Positions 1-7,824 of a stretch of 64,000 nucleotides of DNA are shown here, one piece after another. The DNA lies in NCBI RefSeq assembly GCF_003116035.1, contig NZ_LGQW01000015.1, forward strand, positions 6,516,983 through 6,580,982, written 5' to 3'. Each line of letters opens with the position of its first letter. The stretch's first letter is position 1. A program made the translations under genes and the position numbers. The notes below the pieces were generated by a model. The model saw nothing but the letters and a program-made list of their open reading frames with translations. It made no database searches and had not been told where the DNA came from. This DNA is from Azospirillum sp. TSH64. Lineage in GTDB: Bacteria; Pseudomonadota; Alphaproteobacteria; Azospirillales; Azospirillaceae.

Positions 1-1546
1 CATGCTGGCGGTCTATGCGCTGCTGATCGGCGCCACGGTGCTGCTCGGCCGCTCGGTGCCGTCGGGCTTCGTGCCGATGCAGGACAAGGAGTATCTGATC
101 AGCTTCGCCCAGCTTCCCAACGGCGCCTCGCTCGACCGGACGGAGGCGGTGATCCGCGAGATGACCGACATCGCGCTGAAGCGTCCCGGCGTGCAGAGCG
201 CCGTCGCCTTCCCCGGCCTGTCGGTGAACGGCTTCACCAACTCGTCCAGCGCCGGCATCGTCTTCGTCACGCTGAAGCCCTTTGCCGAGCGCAAGGATCC
301 GTCGCTGTCGGCCGGCGCCATCGCCATGGACTTGCAGCAGCGCTATGCCGGGCTGAAGGAGGCCTTCGTCGCCATCTTCCCGCCGCCGCCGGTGATGGGA
401 CTGGGGCAGCTGGGCGGCTTCAAGATGCAGCTGGAGGACCGCGGCAACCTCGGCTACGAGGCGCTGAGCGAGGCGGTGAACGCCTTCGTCAAGCGGGCGG
501 CGCAGACGCCGGAGCTGGGGCCGACCTTCTCCGCCTACCAGATCAACGTGCCGCAGCTGGACGTCGATCTCGACCGGGTGAAGGCCAAGCAGCTGGGCGT
601 CAATGTCGCCGACGTGTTCGACACCATGCAGATCTATCTGGGCTCGCTCTACGTCAACGACTTCAACGCCTTCGGCCGCGTCTACCAGGTGCGGGTGCAG
701 GCCGACGCGCCCTTCCGCGACACCGCCGACGACATCGGGCTCTTGAAGACCCGCAACGCGGCGGGGACCATGGTGCCGCTGTCGTCGCTGGTCACGGTGC
801 AGCCGGGCTATGGGCCGGAGATGGTGGTGCGCTACAACGGCTTCACCGCCGCCGACGTCAATGGCGGGCCGGCGCCCGGCTTCTCCTCGGGACAGGCGGA
901 AGCGGCGGCGGAGCGCATCGCGGCCGAGGTGCTGCCGCGCGGCGTCAAGCTGGAATGGACCGACCTGACCTATCAGAAGATCCTGGTCGGCAATGCGGGC
1001 CTCTGGGTGTTCCCGATCAGCGTGCTGCTGGTGTTCCTGGTGCTGGCCGCACAGTACGAGAGCCTGACCCTGCCGCTCGCCATCCTGCTGATCGTGCCGA
1101 TGAGCGTGCTGTCCGCCCTGTTCGGCGTGTGGCTGACCGGGGGCGACAACAACATCTTCACGCAGATCGGCTTCATGGTGCTGGTCGGCCTGTCGGCGAA
1201 GAACGCCATCCTGATCGTCGAGTTCGCCCGCGAACTGGAGCATGAGGGACGCAGCGTGGTGCAGGCGGCCATCGAGGCGAGCCGGCTGCGGCTGCGGCCG
1301 ATCCTGATGACCTCCATCGCCTTCATCATGGGCGTGGTGCCGCTGGTCACCTCCAGCGGGGCCGGCGCCGAGATGCGGCACGCCATGGGTGTGGCGGTGT
1401 TCGCCGGCATGATCGGCGTGACGCTGTTCGGTCTGGTGCTGACCCCGGTGTTCTACGTGCTGCTGCGCAAGCTGGCCGGAGCGGAGCGTCGGGTGGAAGC
1501 GCCGGCGGAAGGCGGGGTGCAGCCGGCGGAGTGGAAGATGGGGTGA
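1..1546 (+). CDS. RND efflux transporter permease, C-terminal part (5' end outside window)
   Basis: Inner-membrane drug/proton antiporter subunit of a tripartite RND pump (HAE1/AcrB type). Only the last ~514 residues are present; the frame is open at base 1 and family members are about 1,030-1,060 residues, so the first half lies upstream. The visible part starts at the membrane segment before the second periplasmic loop, continues through porter/docking sequence (about residues 40-330), and ends with a block of membrane helices containing FPISVLLVFLVLAAQYES and the conserved VGLSAKNAILIVEFA segment typical of AcrB helices 10-11. The stop is followed at once by a palindromic repeat. The adaptor and outer-membrane partners would be expected upstream and are not visible. 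Family certain; substrate unknown. Confidence 0.95.
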   Translation, partial: MLAVYALLIGATVLLGRSVPSGFVPMQDKEYLISFAQLPNGASLDRTEAVIREMTDIALKRPGVQSAVAFPGLSVNGFTNSSSAGIVFVTLKPFAERKDPSLSAGAIAMDLQQRYAGLKEAFVAIFPPPPVMGLGQLGGFKMQLEDRGNLGYEALSEAVNAFVKRAAQTPELGPTFSAYQINVPQLDVDLDRVKAKQLGVNVADVFDTMQIYLGSLYVNDFNAFGRVYQVRVQADAPFRDTADDIGLLKTRNAAGTMVPLSSLVTVQPGYGPEMVVRYNGFTAADVNGGPAPGFSSGQAEAAAERIAAEVLPRGVKLEWTDLTYQKILVGNAGLWVFPISVLLVFLVLAAQYESLTLPLAILLIVPMSVLSALFGVWLTGGDNNIFTQIGFMVLVGLSAKNAILIVEFARELEHEGRSVVQAAIEASRLRLRPILMTSIAFIMGVVPLVTSSGAGAEMRHAMGVAVFAGMIGVTLFGLVLTPVFYVLLRKLAGAERRVEAPAEGGVQPAEWKMG

Positions 1547-1548
1547 TA

Positions 1549-1692
1549 CCTCCCTCTCCCCCCGGGGAGAGGGTCGGGGTGAGGGGGATGCATTGCGGAG
1601 CGCCGGTGTCAGTGCCGGCGCTCCGTTTTCTTTGAAAATCCTCGCGGTGCGTCCCCCTCACCCTAACCCTCTCCCCGGGGGGAGAGGGGATT
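1549..1692. repeat. Paired REP-like palindromic repeat, head-to-head
   Basis: Two G/C-rich arms face each other across about 56 bases. The left arm (1553-1592) contains a C-run/GGGGAGAGGG hairpin followed by TCGGGGTGAGGGGG. The right arm (1649-1690) is nearly its reverse complement (GCGTCCCCCTCACCCTAACC then CTCTCCCCGGGG). Copies of the same arms, identical over about 30 bases each, lie at 15291-15319 and 15407-15437, so this is a dispersed family resembling REP/BIME elements. It sits between the RND gene (+) and the LacI regulator (-), which converge here, and may also act as a bidirectional terminator. Confidence 0.8.
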
Positions 1693-1696
1693 CTTG

Positions 1697-2785
1697 TCAT
1701 TCATCCGGCAGCATGTTCTTCGGCAGGTTTTCGCGGAAGATCACTTCCGCCCGCGGCGTTTCCACCCCCTGCATCGCCGGGCGGCCCGCGCGCAGGTTGG
1801 TGAAGATGCCGACGCAGGCCGACAGGGTGTTGCGCGGATCCTGGGTGATCACTGCGTCCAGCGCCCCGTCGATCAGCAGGCCGCGCGTCTCCGTCGTCAG
1901 GCCGTGGCCGATGAAGACCATCTCGCGTTCCCGCCGCGTCTCCTTCAGCGCGCGGGCCACCCCCTCCGCCCCGCCGCCGATATTATAGACCCCGGCAAGG
2001 TCGGGATGCAGGCCCAGCAGCATGCGGGTCTGGCGGTAGCTCTTCCCCTCGTCGTCATGGCCTTCGCGCAGGCCAACCACCTCGATGTCGGGGGCGATCT
2101 CCTTCAGGACATGGAGGAAGCCCATCTCGCGGTCCTCGTGGGCGCGGTAGCTGAGGCTGCCGGCGATCATCGCCACCTTGGCCGGGCGGTGTTTCAAAAA
2201 GCGTGCGATCAGGTAGCCGGCGGTGCGGCCGGCCGCGCGGTTGTCCAGCCCGACATAGCCGGCGCGCCGGCAGTTCAGGATGTCGGAAATCAGCGTCACG
2301 CTCGGCACGTTGCGGTCGGCCAGCGCGTCCACCGCCTCGCGCACCGCCGGATGCTCCAGCGCCATGAAGGCGACGCCGTCGGCGCGGCGGCCGTGCTGGA
2401 ACAGGCTGCGCGCCAGCAGGTCCGGATTGAAGCTCCGGATGAACTCCACCTGCGCCTTCACCCCGTGCGGGGCGAGCATGGAGTCGGCACGGCGGATCAT
2501 CTCGCCCAGCCCGGTCAGGAAGCGGTTGTTGCCGGCGGGCAGCAGGAAGGACAGCCGCATCGGCTTCTGCCCCGCCGCGGCATGGAGGTCGCCGTCGGGC
2601 AGATAATCCAACTCCGCCGCCGCCTTCAGCACCCGCTGCACCGTGGCGGCGCGCACCCCCGGCCGGTTGTTCAGCACGCGGTCCACCGTGGCGGTGGAGA
2701 CGCCCGCCGCCTGCGCGATGTCGACCACCCGCGGCAGCCCGCGGGGTCCGGCGGCAATTTCCGGATCGTCCTTCACTGAAACCAT
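1697..2785 (-). CDS. LacI-family transcriptional regulator
   Basis: DNA-binding repressor or activator controlled by a small ligand, 362 residues. The N-terminal helix-turn-helix spans about residues 19-66 (VVDIAQAAGVSTATVDRVLN, then RPGVR), with the LacI hinge-helix region after it. The rest is a periplasmic-binding-protein-like sensor domain (from about residue 75). It is transcribed divergently from the TRAP/RLP/kinase operon at 2928, so it most likely senses that operon's substrate or an intermediate. The frame extends one codon upstream to a TTG, but ATG at 2785 is the better start; no clear Shine-Dalgarno sequence precedes either, so the message may be leaderless or the start may be the GTG at 2776. 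A 20-bp dyad lies just upstream (2790-2809). Confidence 0.93.
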   Translation of the reverse strand: MVSVKDDPEIAAGPRGLPRVVDIAQAAGVSTATVDRVLNNRPGVRAATVQRVLKAAAELDYLPDGDLHAAAGQKPMRLSFLLPAGNNRFLTGLGEMIRRADSMLAPHGVKAQVEFIRSFNPDLLARSLFQHGRRADGVAFMALEHPAVREAVDALADRNVPSVTLISDILNCRRAGYVGLDNRAAGRTAGYLIARFLKHRPAKVAMIAGSLSYRAHEDREMGFLHVLKEIAPDIEVVGLREGHDDEGKSYRQTRMLLGLHPDLAGVYNIGGGAEGVARALKETRREREMVFIGHGLTTETRGLLIDGALDAVITQDPRNTLSACVGIFTNLRAGRPAMQGVETPRAEVIFRENLPKNMLPDE

Positions 2786-2927
2786 CAAAAACCATCAATT
2801 TCGATGTTTGACACTTGTCGGCGATGGACATACCGTCCCTCCAACAATCATCAATTGACATCAGATCACATCAGAAACGCAAGGCCGGAAACAGCAACGT
2901 CGGCCGGTAATCCATGGGAGGTTTGAA
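2786..2927. promoter_or_regulatory. Divergent promoter/operator region between the LacI regulator and the TRAP-RLP operon
   Basis: A 142-base spacer, clearly richer in A+T than its neighbours. Imperfect dyad AACCATCAATTTCGATGTTT (2790-2809; 7 of 10 pairs match) directly abuts the regulator start, as expected for a LacI-type operator giving autoregulation. The partial motif ACCATCAA is repeated at 2781 and 2791, and CATCA recurs at 2848 and 2859. TTGACA at 2855-2860 is a possible -35 element for the rightward operon, but no convincing -10 sits 17 bases downstream. GGGAGGTTTGAA immediately precedes the TRAP binding-protein ATG. Confidence 0.5.
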
Positions 2928-3968
2928 ATGACCAGTCTGAGCCGCCGCACGATGCTGAAGGCCATCGCCGCCACCCCCGCCGCCATTCCGGCGATCGGGG
3001 CCGCCGGCGCCGTGATCGGCATGCCGCACATCGCGCGCGCCGCCGAGTTCGAGCTGAAGTACGGCAACAACCTGCCGCTGAGCCATCCGCTGAACGTCCG
3101 CGCCCAGCAGGCGGCGGAGCGCATCGCCAAGGAGTCGAACGGCAAGGTCGAGATCAAGATCTTCCCGAACAACCAGCTCGGCGGCGACACCGACATGCTG
3201 TCCCAGGTGCGCAGCGGCGGCCTGACCTTCTTCACGCCGTCGGCGCTGGTGATCGCCACGCTGGTGCCGGTCGCCGCGATCAACGCGGTCGGCTTCGCCT
3301 TCTCCGACTACGATCAGGTGTGGAAGGCGATGGACGGCAAGCTGGGCGCCCACGTCCGCAACGCCATCTCCAAGGTCGGGCTCTATGCCTTCGACAAGAT
3401 GTGGGACAACGGCTTCCGCCAGATGACCAGCGGCGACAAGGCGATCACTTCGGCCGCCGACATGAACGGGCTGAAGATCCGCGTTCCGGTCAGCCCGCTC
3501 AGCATCGCCATGTTCAAGGGGCTGGGCGCCGCCCCGGCCAGCCTGCAGTTCAGCGAGGTCTATTCGTCGCTGCAGACCCGGATCGTCGACGCGCAGGAGA
3601 ACCCGCTGCCGATCATCCAGGTCGCCAAGCTGTACGAGGTGCAGAAGTTCTGCTCGCTGTCGAACCACATCTGGGACGGCTTCTGGTTCATCGCCAACGG
3701 CCGCGCCTGGAAGGGCCTGCCGGCGGACATGCAGACCATCGTCGCCAACGCCATCAACGACGCCGGCGTGGCGCAGCGCGGCGACATCAAGGCGCTGAAC
3801 CAGTCGGTCAAGGCCGATCTGGAATCGAAGGGGCTGACCTTCAACCAGCCCTCGCCCGACAGCTTCCGCGCCAAGCTGCGCGACGCCGGTTTCTACGGCG
3901 AATGGAAGGGCCGCTTCGGCGACGAGGCCTGGGGCCTGCTGGAAGAGGCGGTCGGCAAGCTCGCCTGA
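2928..3968 (+). CDS. TRAP transporter substrate-binding protein (DctP family)
   Basis: Periplasmic binding protein of a tripartite ATP-independent transporter, 346 residues, of usual length. The N-terminus has a twin-arginine-type signal (SRRTMLKAIA, then an alanine-rich core ending near HIARA at about residue 35), so Tat export is likely. The mature part shows the DctP fold, with NGLKIRVP (about residue 180), whose arginine in this family binds the ligand carboxylate, and the helix segment FSEVYSSLQTRIVDAQENPL. GGGAGG precedes the ATG. First gene of an operon with the fused permease, a VOC protein, an RLP and a DUF1537 kinase, so the ligand is probably a small sugar acid; the sequence does not say which. 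Confidence 0.93.
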   Translation: MTSLSRRTMLKAIAATPAAIPAIGAAGAVIGMPHIARAAEFELKYGNNLPLSHPLNVRAQQAAERIAKESNGKVEIKIFPNNQLGGDTDMLSQVRSGGLTFFTPSALVIATLVPVAAINAVGFAFSDYDQVWKAMDGKLGAHVRNAISKVGLYAFDKMWDNGFRQMTSGDKAITSAADMNGLKIRVPVSPLSIAMFKGLGAAPASLQFSEVYSSLQTRIVDAQENPLPIIQVAKLYEVQKFCSLSNHIWDGFWFIANGRAWKGLPADMQTIVANAINDAGVAQRGDIKALNQSVKADLESKGLTFNQPSPDSFRAKLRDAGFYGEWKGRFGDEAWGLLEEAVGKLA

Positions 3969-4017
3969 CCGTCGCAGCAGTCCATTCAGGTCCTCTTCCA
4001 TGAAGGAACATCCCGCC

Positions 4018-5916
4018 ATGTCCCACATGTCCGAGCCGGTCCACGGCTTTGCCGAGCCTCCCGGCACTCTGGGTGCCGGCGGCGGCGCCTCGCTGCTGCG
4101 CAGGATCGACCACGGCCTGTCCGTCGGGGTCGAGGTCGTGGCGGGCCTTCTGGTTCTGGTCGAGATCGTCGTCCTGCTGGCCGGCGTCACCGCCCGCTAT
4201 CTGTTCCACACCCCGCTGGTGTGGTCGGACGAGCTGGCCTCCATCCTGTTCCTGTGGCTGTCGATGCTGGGTGCGGTGGTGGCGCTGCGCCGGGGCGAGC
4301 ATATGCGGATGACCGGTCTGGTCAGCCGCGTCGGCCCGCAGGCGCGCAGCCTTTTGGAATGCATCGCCATCACCGCCCCCATCGCCTTCCTGACGCTGGT
4401 GCTCTACCACGCCGTCGATTACGCGATGGAGGAGCAGTTCATCACCACCCCGGCGATGGAGATCTCCAACGCGTGGCGGGCGTCCGCCCTGCCGGTCGGG
4501 CTGGGGCTGATGCTGGTGGCGGCGCTGTTCCGCCTGCTGCGCGTCGCCAAGCCCCTGACGGTGCTGGCGGCGGCGCTGGTGACCGGCGCCATCGTTGCCG
4601 GCTTCTGGGTCGCCGGGCCGATGCTGAAGCCGCTGGGGCAGCTGAACCTCATCATCTTCTTCGTCGGGCTGGTCGCCGCCAACGTCTTCGCCGGGGTGCC
4701 CATCGCCTTCTCCTTCGCGCTCGCCACCTTCTCCTATCTGGCGCTGACCACCTCGACGCCGCTGCTGGTGATGGTCGGCCGGCTGGACGAGGGGATGAGC
4801 CACCTGATCCTGCTGGCGGTGCCGCTGTTCGTCTTCTTAGGCTTGCTGATCGAGATGACCGGCATGGCCCGCGCCATGATCCAGTTCCTCGCCAGCCTGC
4901 TCGGCCATGTGCGCGGCGGCCTGTCCTATGTGCTGATCGGCGCCATGTATCTGGTGTCGGGCATCTCCGGATCGAAGATCGCCGACATGGCGGCCATCGC
5001 CCCGGTGCTGTTCCCGGAGATGAAGAAGCGCGGCGCCCCTCCGGGCGATCTGGTGGCGCTCTTGTCCGCGACCGGCGCGCAGACCGAGACCATTCCGCCC
5101 AGCATCGTGCTGATCACCATCGGGTCCGTCACCGGCGTGTCCATCGCGGCGCTGTTCACCGGCGGCATGCTGCCGGGCGTGGTGCTGGGCGCCTGCCTGT
5201 GCTTCGTGGTCTGGCGGCGCTACCGCAACGAGGATCTGAGCCACGTCGAGCGCACCGCAGGGCGCGAGATCGCCCGGCTGGCCATGGTGGCCCTGCCCGC
5301 CATCGCCCTGCCCTTCGTCATCCGCGCCGCGGTGGTCGAGGGCATCGCGACGGCGACCGAGGTGTCGACCATCGGCATCGCCTATTCCACCGTGGTCGGG
5401 CTGCTGATCTACCGCCAGTTCGACTGGCGCCGCCTGAAGCCGATGCTGATCGAGACGGCGTCGCTGACCGGGGCCATCATCTTCATCGTCGGCTGCGCCA
5501 CCTCGATGGCCTGGGGCCTGACCCAGTCCGGCTTCTCGTCCGACCTCGCGCGCTTCATGGCCGGCATCCCCGGCGGCGCCTACGGCTTCCTCGCCATCTC
5601 CATCGTCGCCTTCATCATCCTGGGCAGCGTGCTGGAGGGCATCCCCGCCATCGTGCTGTTCGGACCGCTGCTGTTCCCCATCGCCCGTGCGGCCGGGGTG
5701 CATGAGGTCCACTATGCGATGGTCGTCATCTTCGCCATGGGCATCGGCCTGTTCGCCCCGCCCTTCGGCGTCGGCTATTACGGCGCCTGCGCCATCAGCA
5801 AGGTCAATCCCGACGACGGCCTGAAGCACATCTGGGGCTATGTCGGCGCGCTGCTGGTCGGGCTTGTGATCGTCGCCGCCATTCCCTGGATTTCGACCGG
5901 CTTCCTGGCCCGCTGA
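4018..5916 (+). CDS. TRAP transporter permease, fused small and large subunits (DctQ-DctM)
   Basis: Inner-membrane permease that drives uptake with an ion gradient. Residues ~25-180 match the four-helix DctQ subunit (LLFHTPLVWSDELA-type segment, here YLFHTPLVWSDELASILFLW). Residues ~205-630 are the DctM large subunit with many helices and motifs such as VPIAFSFALA and SGSKIADMAAIAPVLFP. Such QM fusions are a known variant. The frame also opens at 4000, but AAGGA at 4002-4006 is well spaced from the ATG at 4018, giving 632 residues. It lies 49 bases after the binding protein and works with it. Substrate inferred to be an acid sugar from the downstream kinase and RLP. Confidence 0.93.
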   Translation: MSHMSEPVHGFAEPPGTLGAGGGASLLRRIDHGLSVGVEVVAGLLVLVEIVVLLAGVTARYLFHTPLVWSDELASILFLWLSMLGAVVALRRGEHMRMTGLVSRVGPQARSLLECIAITAPIAFLTLVLYHAVDYAMEEQFITTPAMEISNAWRASALPVGLGLMLVAALFRLLRVAKPLTVLAAALVTGAIVAGFWVAGPMLKPLGQLNLIIFFVGLVAANVFAGVPIAFSFALATFSYLALTTSTPLLVMVGRLDEGMSHLILLAVPLFVFLGLLIEMTGMARAMIQFLASLLGHVRGGLSYVLIGAMYLVSGISGSKIADMAAIAPVLFPEMKKRGAPPGDLVALLSATGAQTETIPPSIVLITIGSVTGVSIAALFTGGMLPGVVLGACLCFVVWRRYRNEDLSHVERTAGREIARLAMVALPAIALPFVIRAAVVEGIATATEVSTIGIAYSTVVGLLIYRQFDWRRLKPMLIETASLTGAIIFIVGCATSMAWGLTQSGFSSDLARFMAGIPGGAYGFLAISIVAFIILGSVLEGIPAIVLFGPLLFPIARAAGVHEVHYAMVVIFAMGIGLFAPPFGVGYYGACAISKVNPDDGLKHIWGYVGALLVGLVIVAAIPWISTGFLAR

Positions 5917-5986
5917 TCCGTTTCAACGCCCGCTGAAAGGCGGGCGCCCGGCCTCCTTAAAATTCCCTCTTATCGGAGTTCCCTCA

Positions 5987-6526
5987 ATGAGCCGATTCTT
6001 CGGCCAGATCCGTCAGGCTGGCTACGTCGTGCGCGATATCGAAGCCGCCATGGATTACTGGAGCCGCACGCTCGGCATCGGGCCGTGGTTCTACAACGAG
6101 CGGGTTCCGATCCGGAACTACAGCTACCGCGGCGCATCCTACGAGGTTCACAATTCGGTGGCGCTGGCCAACTCCGGCCCGTTGCAGATGGAGCTGATCC
6201 AGACCCGCAACGACGCGCCGTCGATGTACCGCGACTTCCTCCAGGCCGGGAACACCGGTTTGCAGCATGTCGCCTACTGGACCGAGGATTACGATGCCGA
6301 TCTGGAGCGCCTGCTGTCGCAGGGCTTCAAGCCGGTGATGAGCGGCGAGGTCGGCGAGAAGGGCCGCTTCATCTATTTCGACACCGAATACCATCCCGGC
6401 ACGGTGATCGAGCTGTCGGAGGTCGCCGGGCCGAAGGGCAAGATGTTCGACCTGATCCGCGAGGCGTCGATGGGCTGGGACGGCAGCGACCCGGTGCGGC
6501 CCTTCCCGGACCTGAGCAAGCTGTAA
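5987..6526 (+). CDS. VOC-superfamily metalloenzyme (glyoxalase/methylmalonyl-CoA epimerase-like)
   Basis: Protein of 179 residues with two beta-alpha-beta-beta-beta halves of the vicinal oxygen chelate fold, starting with QIRQAGYVVRDIEAAMDYW. Likely metal ligands by position are Gln8 (in place of the usual His), Glu69 in LQMELIQ, His94 in GLQHVAYW and Glu142 in VIELSE. Relatives act as isomerases, epimerases, lyases or dioxygenases, so the reaction cannot be fixed from sequence. It sits between the TRAP permease and the RLP gene, 12 bases before the latter, so it probably handles the imported acid or an intermediate. CGGAG precedes the ATG at proper distance. The operon lacks a dehydrogenase, so an isomerisation by this protein could replace that step. 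Confidence 0.85.
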   Translation: MSRFFGQIRQAGYVVRDIEAAMDYWSRTLGIGPWFYNERVPIRNYSYRGASYEVHNSVALANSGPLQMELIQTRNDAPSMYRDFLQAGNTGLQHVAYWTEDYDADLERLLSQGFKPVMSGEVGEKGRFIYFDTEYHPGTVIELSEVAGPKGKMFDLIREASMGWDGSDPVRPFPDLSKL

Positions 6527-6538
6527 GGGGCGGCCGAC

Positions 6539-7819
6539 ATGCACGCCGACCGCATCGAAGCGACATATCTGATCGAAACCCCCCTCGCCCCGGCCAAGGT
6601 GGCCGAGGTGATGGCGGGGGAGCAGTCCTGCGGCACCTTCACCCGCGTCCATGGCGAGACCGACGATCTGCGGGCCCGTGCCCGCGCCATCGTCGAATCG
6701 GTGGAGAAGCTGGACGTCGCCGAGACCCCTGCCCTGCCCAACACCTGGCTGGAGCGGCAGCGCAATCCAGGACCCTGGCAGCGGGCGCGCGTCACCATCT
6801 CCTTCCCGACCGCCAACATCGGCGCCAATCTGCCGACGCTGGCGGCAACGGTCGCCGGCAACCTCTATGATCTGGGCGAGGTGACGGGGCTGCGGCTGGA
6901 GAGCTTGCGCCTGCCGCAGGCCTACCGCGCGCAGTTCGACCTGCCGCGCCACGGCGTCGCCGGCACAAGGCGGCTGACCGGGGTGGCGGACGGGCCGCTG
7001 GTCGGCTCCATCATCAAGCCGAATGTCGGGCTGTCGGCCGAAGAGACCGGCGAGCTGGTCGGCACGCTGTGCGCCGCCGGGCTGGACTTCATCAAGGATG
7101 ACGAGATCTGCGCCGATCCGGCCCATGCGCCGCTGGCCCAGCGCATCCCGGCGGTGATGGACCGGGTGCGCCGTCACCAGGACCGCACCGGCAAGCATGT
7201 GATGGTCGCCTTCAACATCACCGACGAGACCGACGCCATGCGCCGCCACGCCGATCTGGTGGAGCGCGAGGGCGGGTCCTGCATCATGGTCAGCCTGAAC
7301 TGGTGCGGCTATTCGGCGGTGCAGACCTTGCGCCGGCACAGCGGGCTGGCGCTGCATGGCCACCGCAACGGCTTTGGCGCGCTGTCGCGCCATCCGCTGC
7401 TCGGCATCGGTTTCGACGCCTATCAGGCGCTGTGGCGGCTGACGGGGGTGGACCACATGCATGTTCATGGGCTGAACGGCAAGTTCGCCCAGCCCGACGA
7501 AGAGGTGATCGAGGGGGCGCGGGCCTGTCTGGCGCCGCTGGCGGCGGATGCGGCGGACGGTTCCGACGCCGTGATGCCGGCCTTCTCCTCCGGGCAATGG
7601 GCCGGCACGGTGCCGGTCACCTGGGAGGCGGTGGGGACCGCCGATCTGATGTTCATGTCCGGCGGCGGCATCATGGCCCATCCCGACGGGCCGGCGGCCG
7701 GCGTGCGGAGCATCCGGCAGGCCTGGGATGCCGTGCGGGCCGGGCGCACGCTGGATGACGCGGCGGCGGGGCAGCCGGAGCTGCGGCGGTCGCTCGACTT
7801 CTTCGGAAAGAAGGGCTGA
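6539..7819 (+). CDS. RuBisCO-like protein (form IV), probable sugar-acid phosphate decarboxylase/transcarboxylase
   Basis: A 426-residue RuBisCO large-subunit homologue. The catalytic frame is retained: Lys160 in GSIIKPNVGLS (RuBisCO Lys175), the metal-site block KDDE at 186-189 with the lysine that is carbamylated in RuBisCO, HGH at 273-275, loop-6 Lys315 in GLNGKFAQ, Ser351-Gly352 and the glycine run 375-377. Residues around these sites differ from true RuBisCO, and no small subunit or phosphoribulokinase is nearby, so CO2 fixation is unlikely. RLPs beside DUF1537 kinases are known in acid-sugar and D-apiose pathways, where they decarboxylate or cleave a 3-oxo-acid phosphate. That role is inferred here from the neighbour at 7825. 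Not obviously the MtnW methionine-salvage type, as no mtn genes are present. Confidence 0.9.
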   Translation: MHADRIEATYLIETPLAPAKVAEVMAGEQSCGTFTRVHGETDDLRARARAIVESVEKLDVAETPALPNTWLERQRNPGPWQRARVTISFPTANIGANLPTLAATVAGNLYDLGEVTGLRLESLRLPQAYRAQFDLPRHGVAGTRRLTGVADGPLVGSIIKPNVGLSAEETGELVGTLCAAGLDFIKDDEICADPAHAPLAQRIPAVMDRVRRHQDRTGKHVMVAFNITDETDAMRRHADLVEREGGSCIMVSLNWCGYSAVQTLRRHSGLALHGHRNGFGALSRHPLLGIGFDAYQALWRLTGVDHMHVHGLNGKFAQPDEEVIEGARACLAPLAADAADGSDAVMPAFSSGQWAGTVPVTWEAVGTADLMFMSGGGIMAHPDGPAAGVRSIRQAWDAVRAGRTLDDAAAGQPELRRSLDFFGKKG

Positions 7820-7824
7820 GGACG

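Noticed and set aside
6539-7819. RLP as a true CO2-fixing RuBisCO or as MtnW
   Set aside because: No small subunit, phosphoribulokinase or methionine-salvage gene is nearby, and the DUF1537 kinase and TRAP genes point to acid-sugar use.
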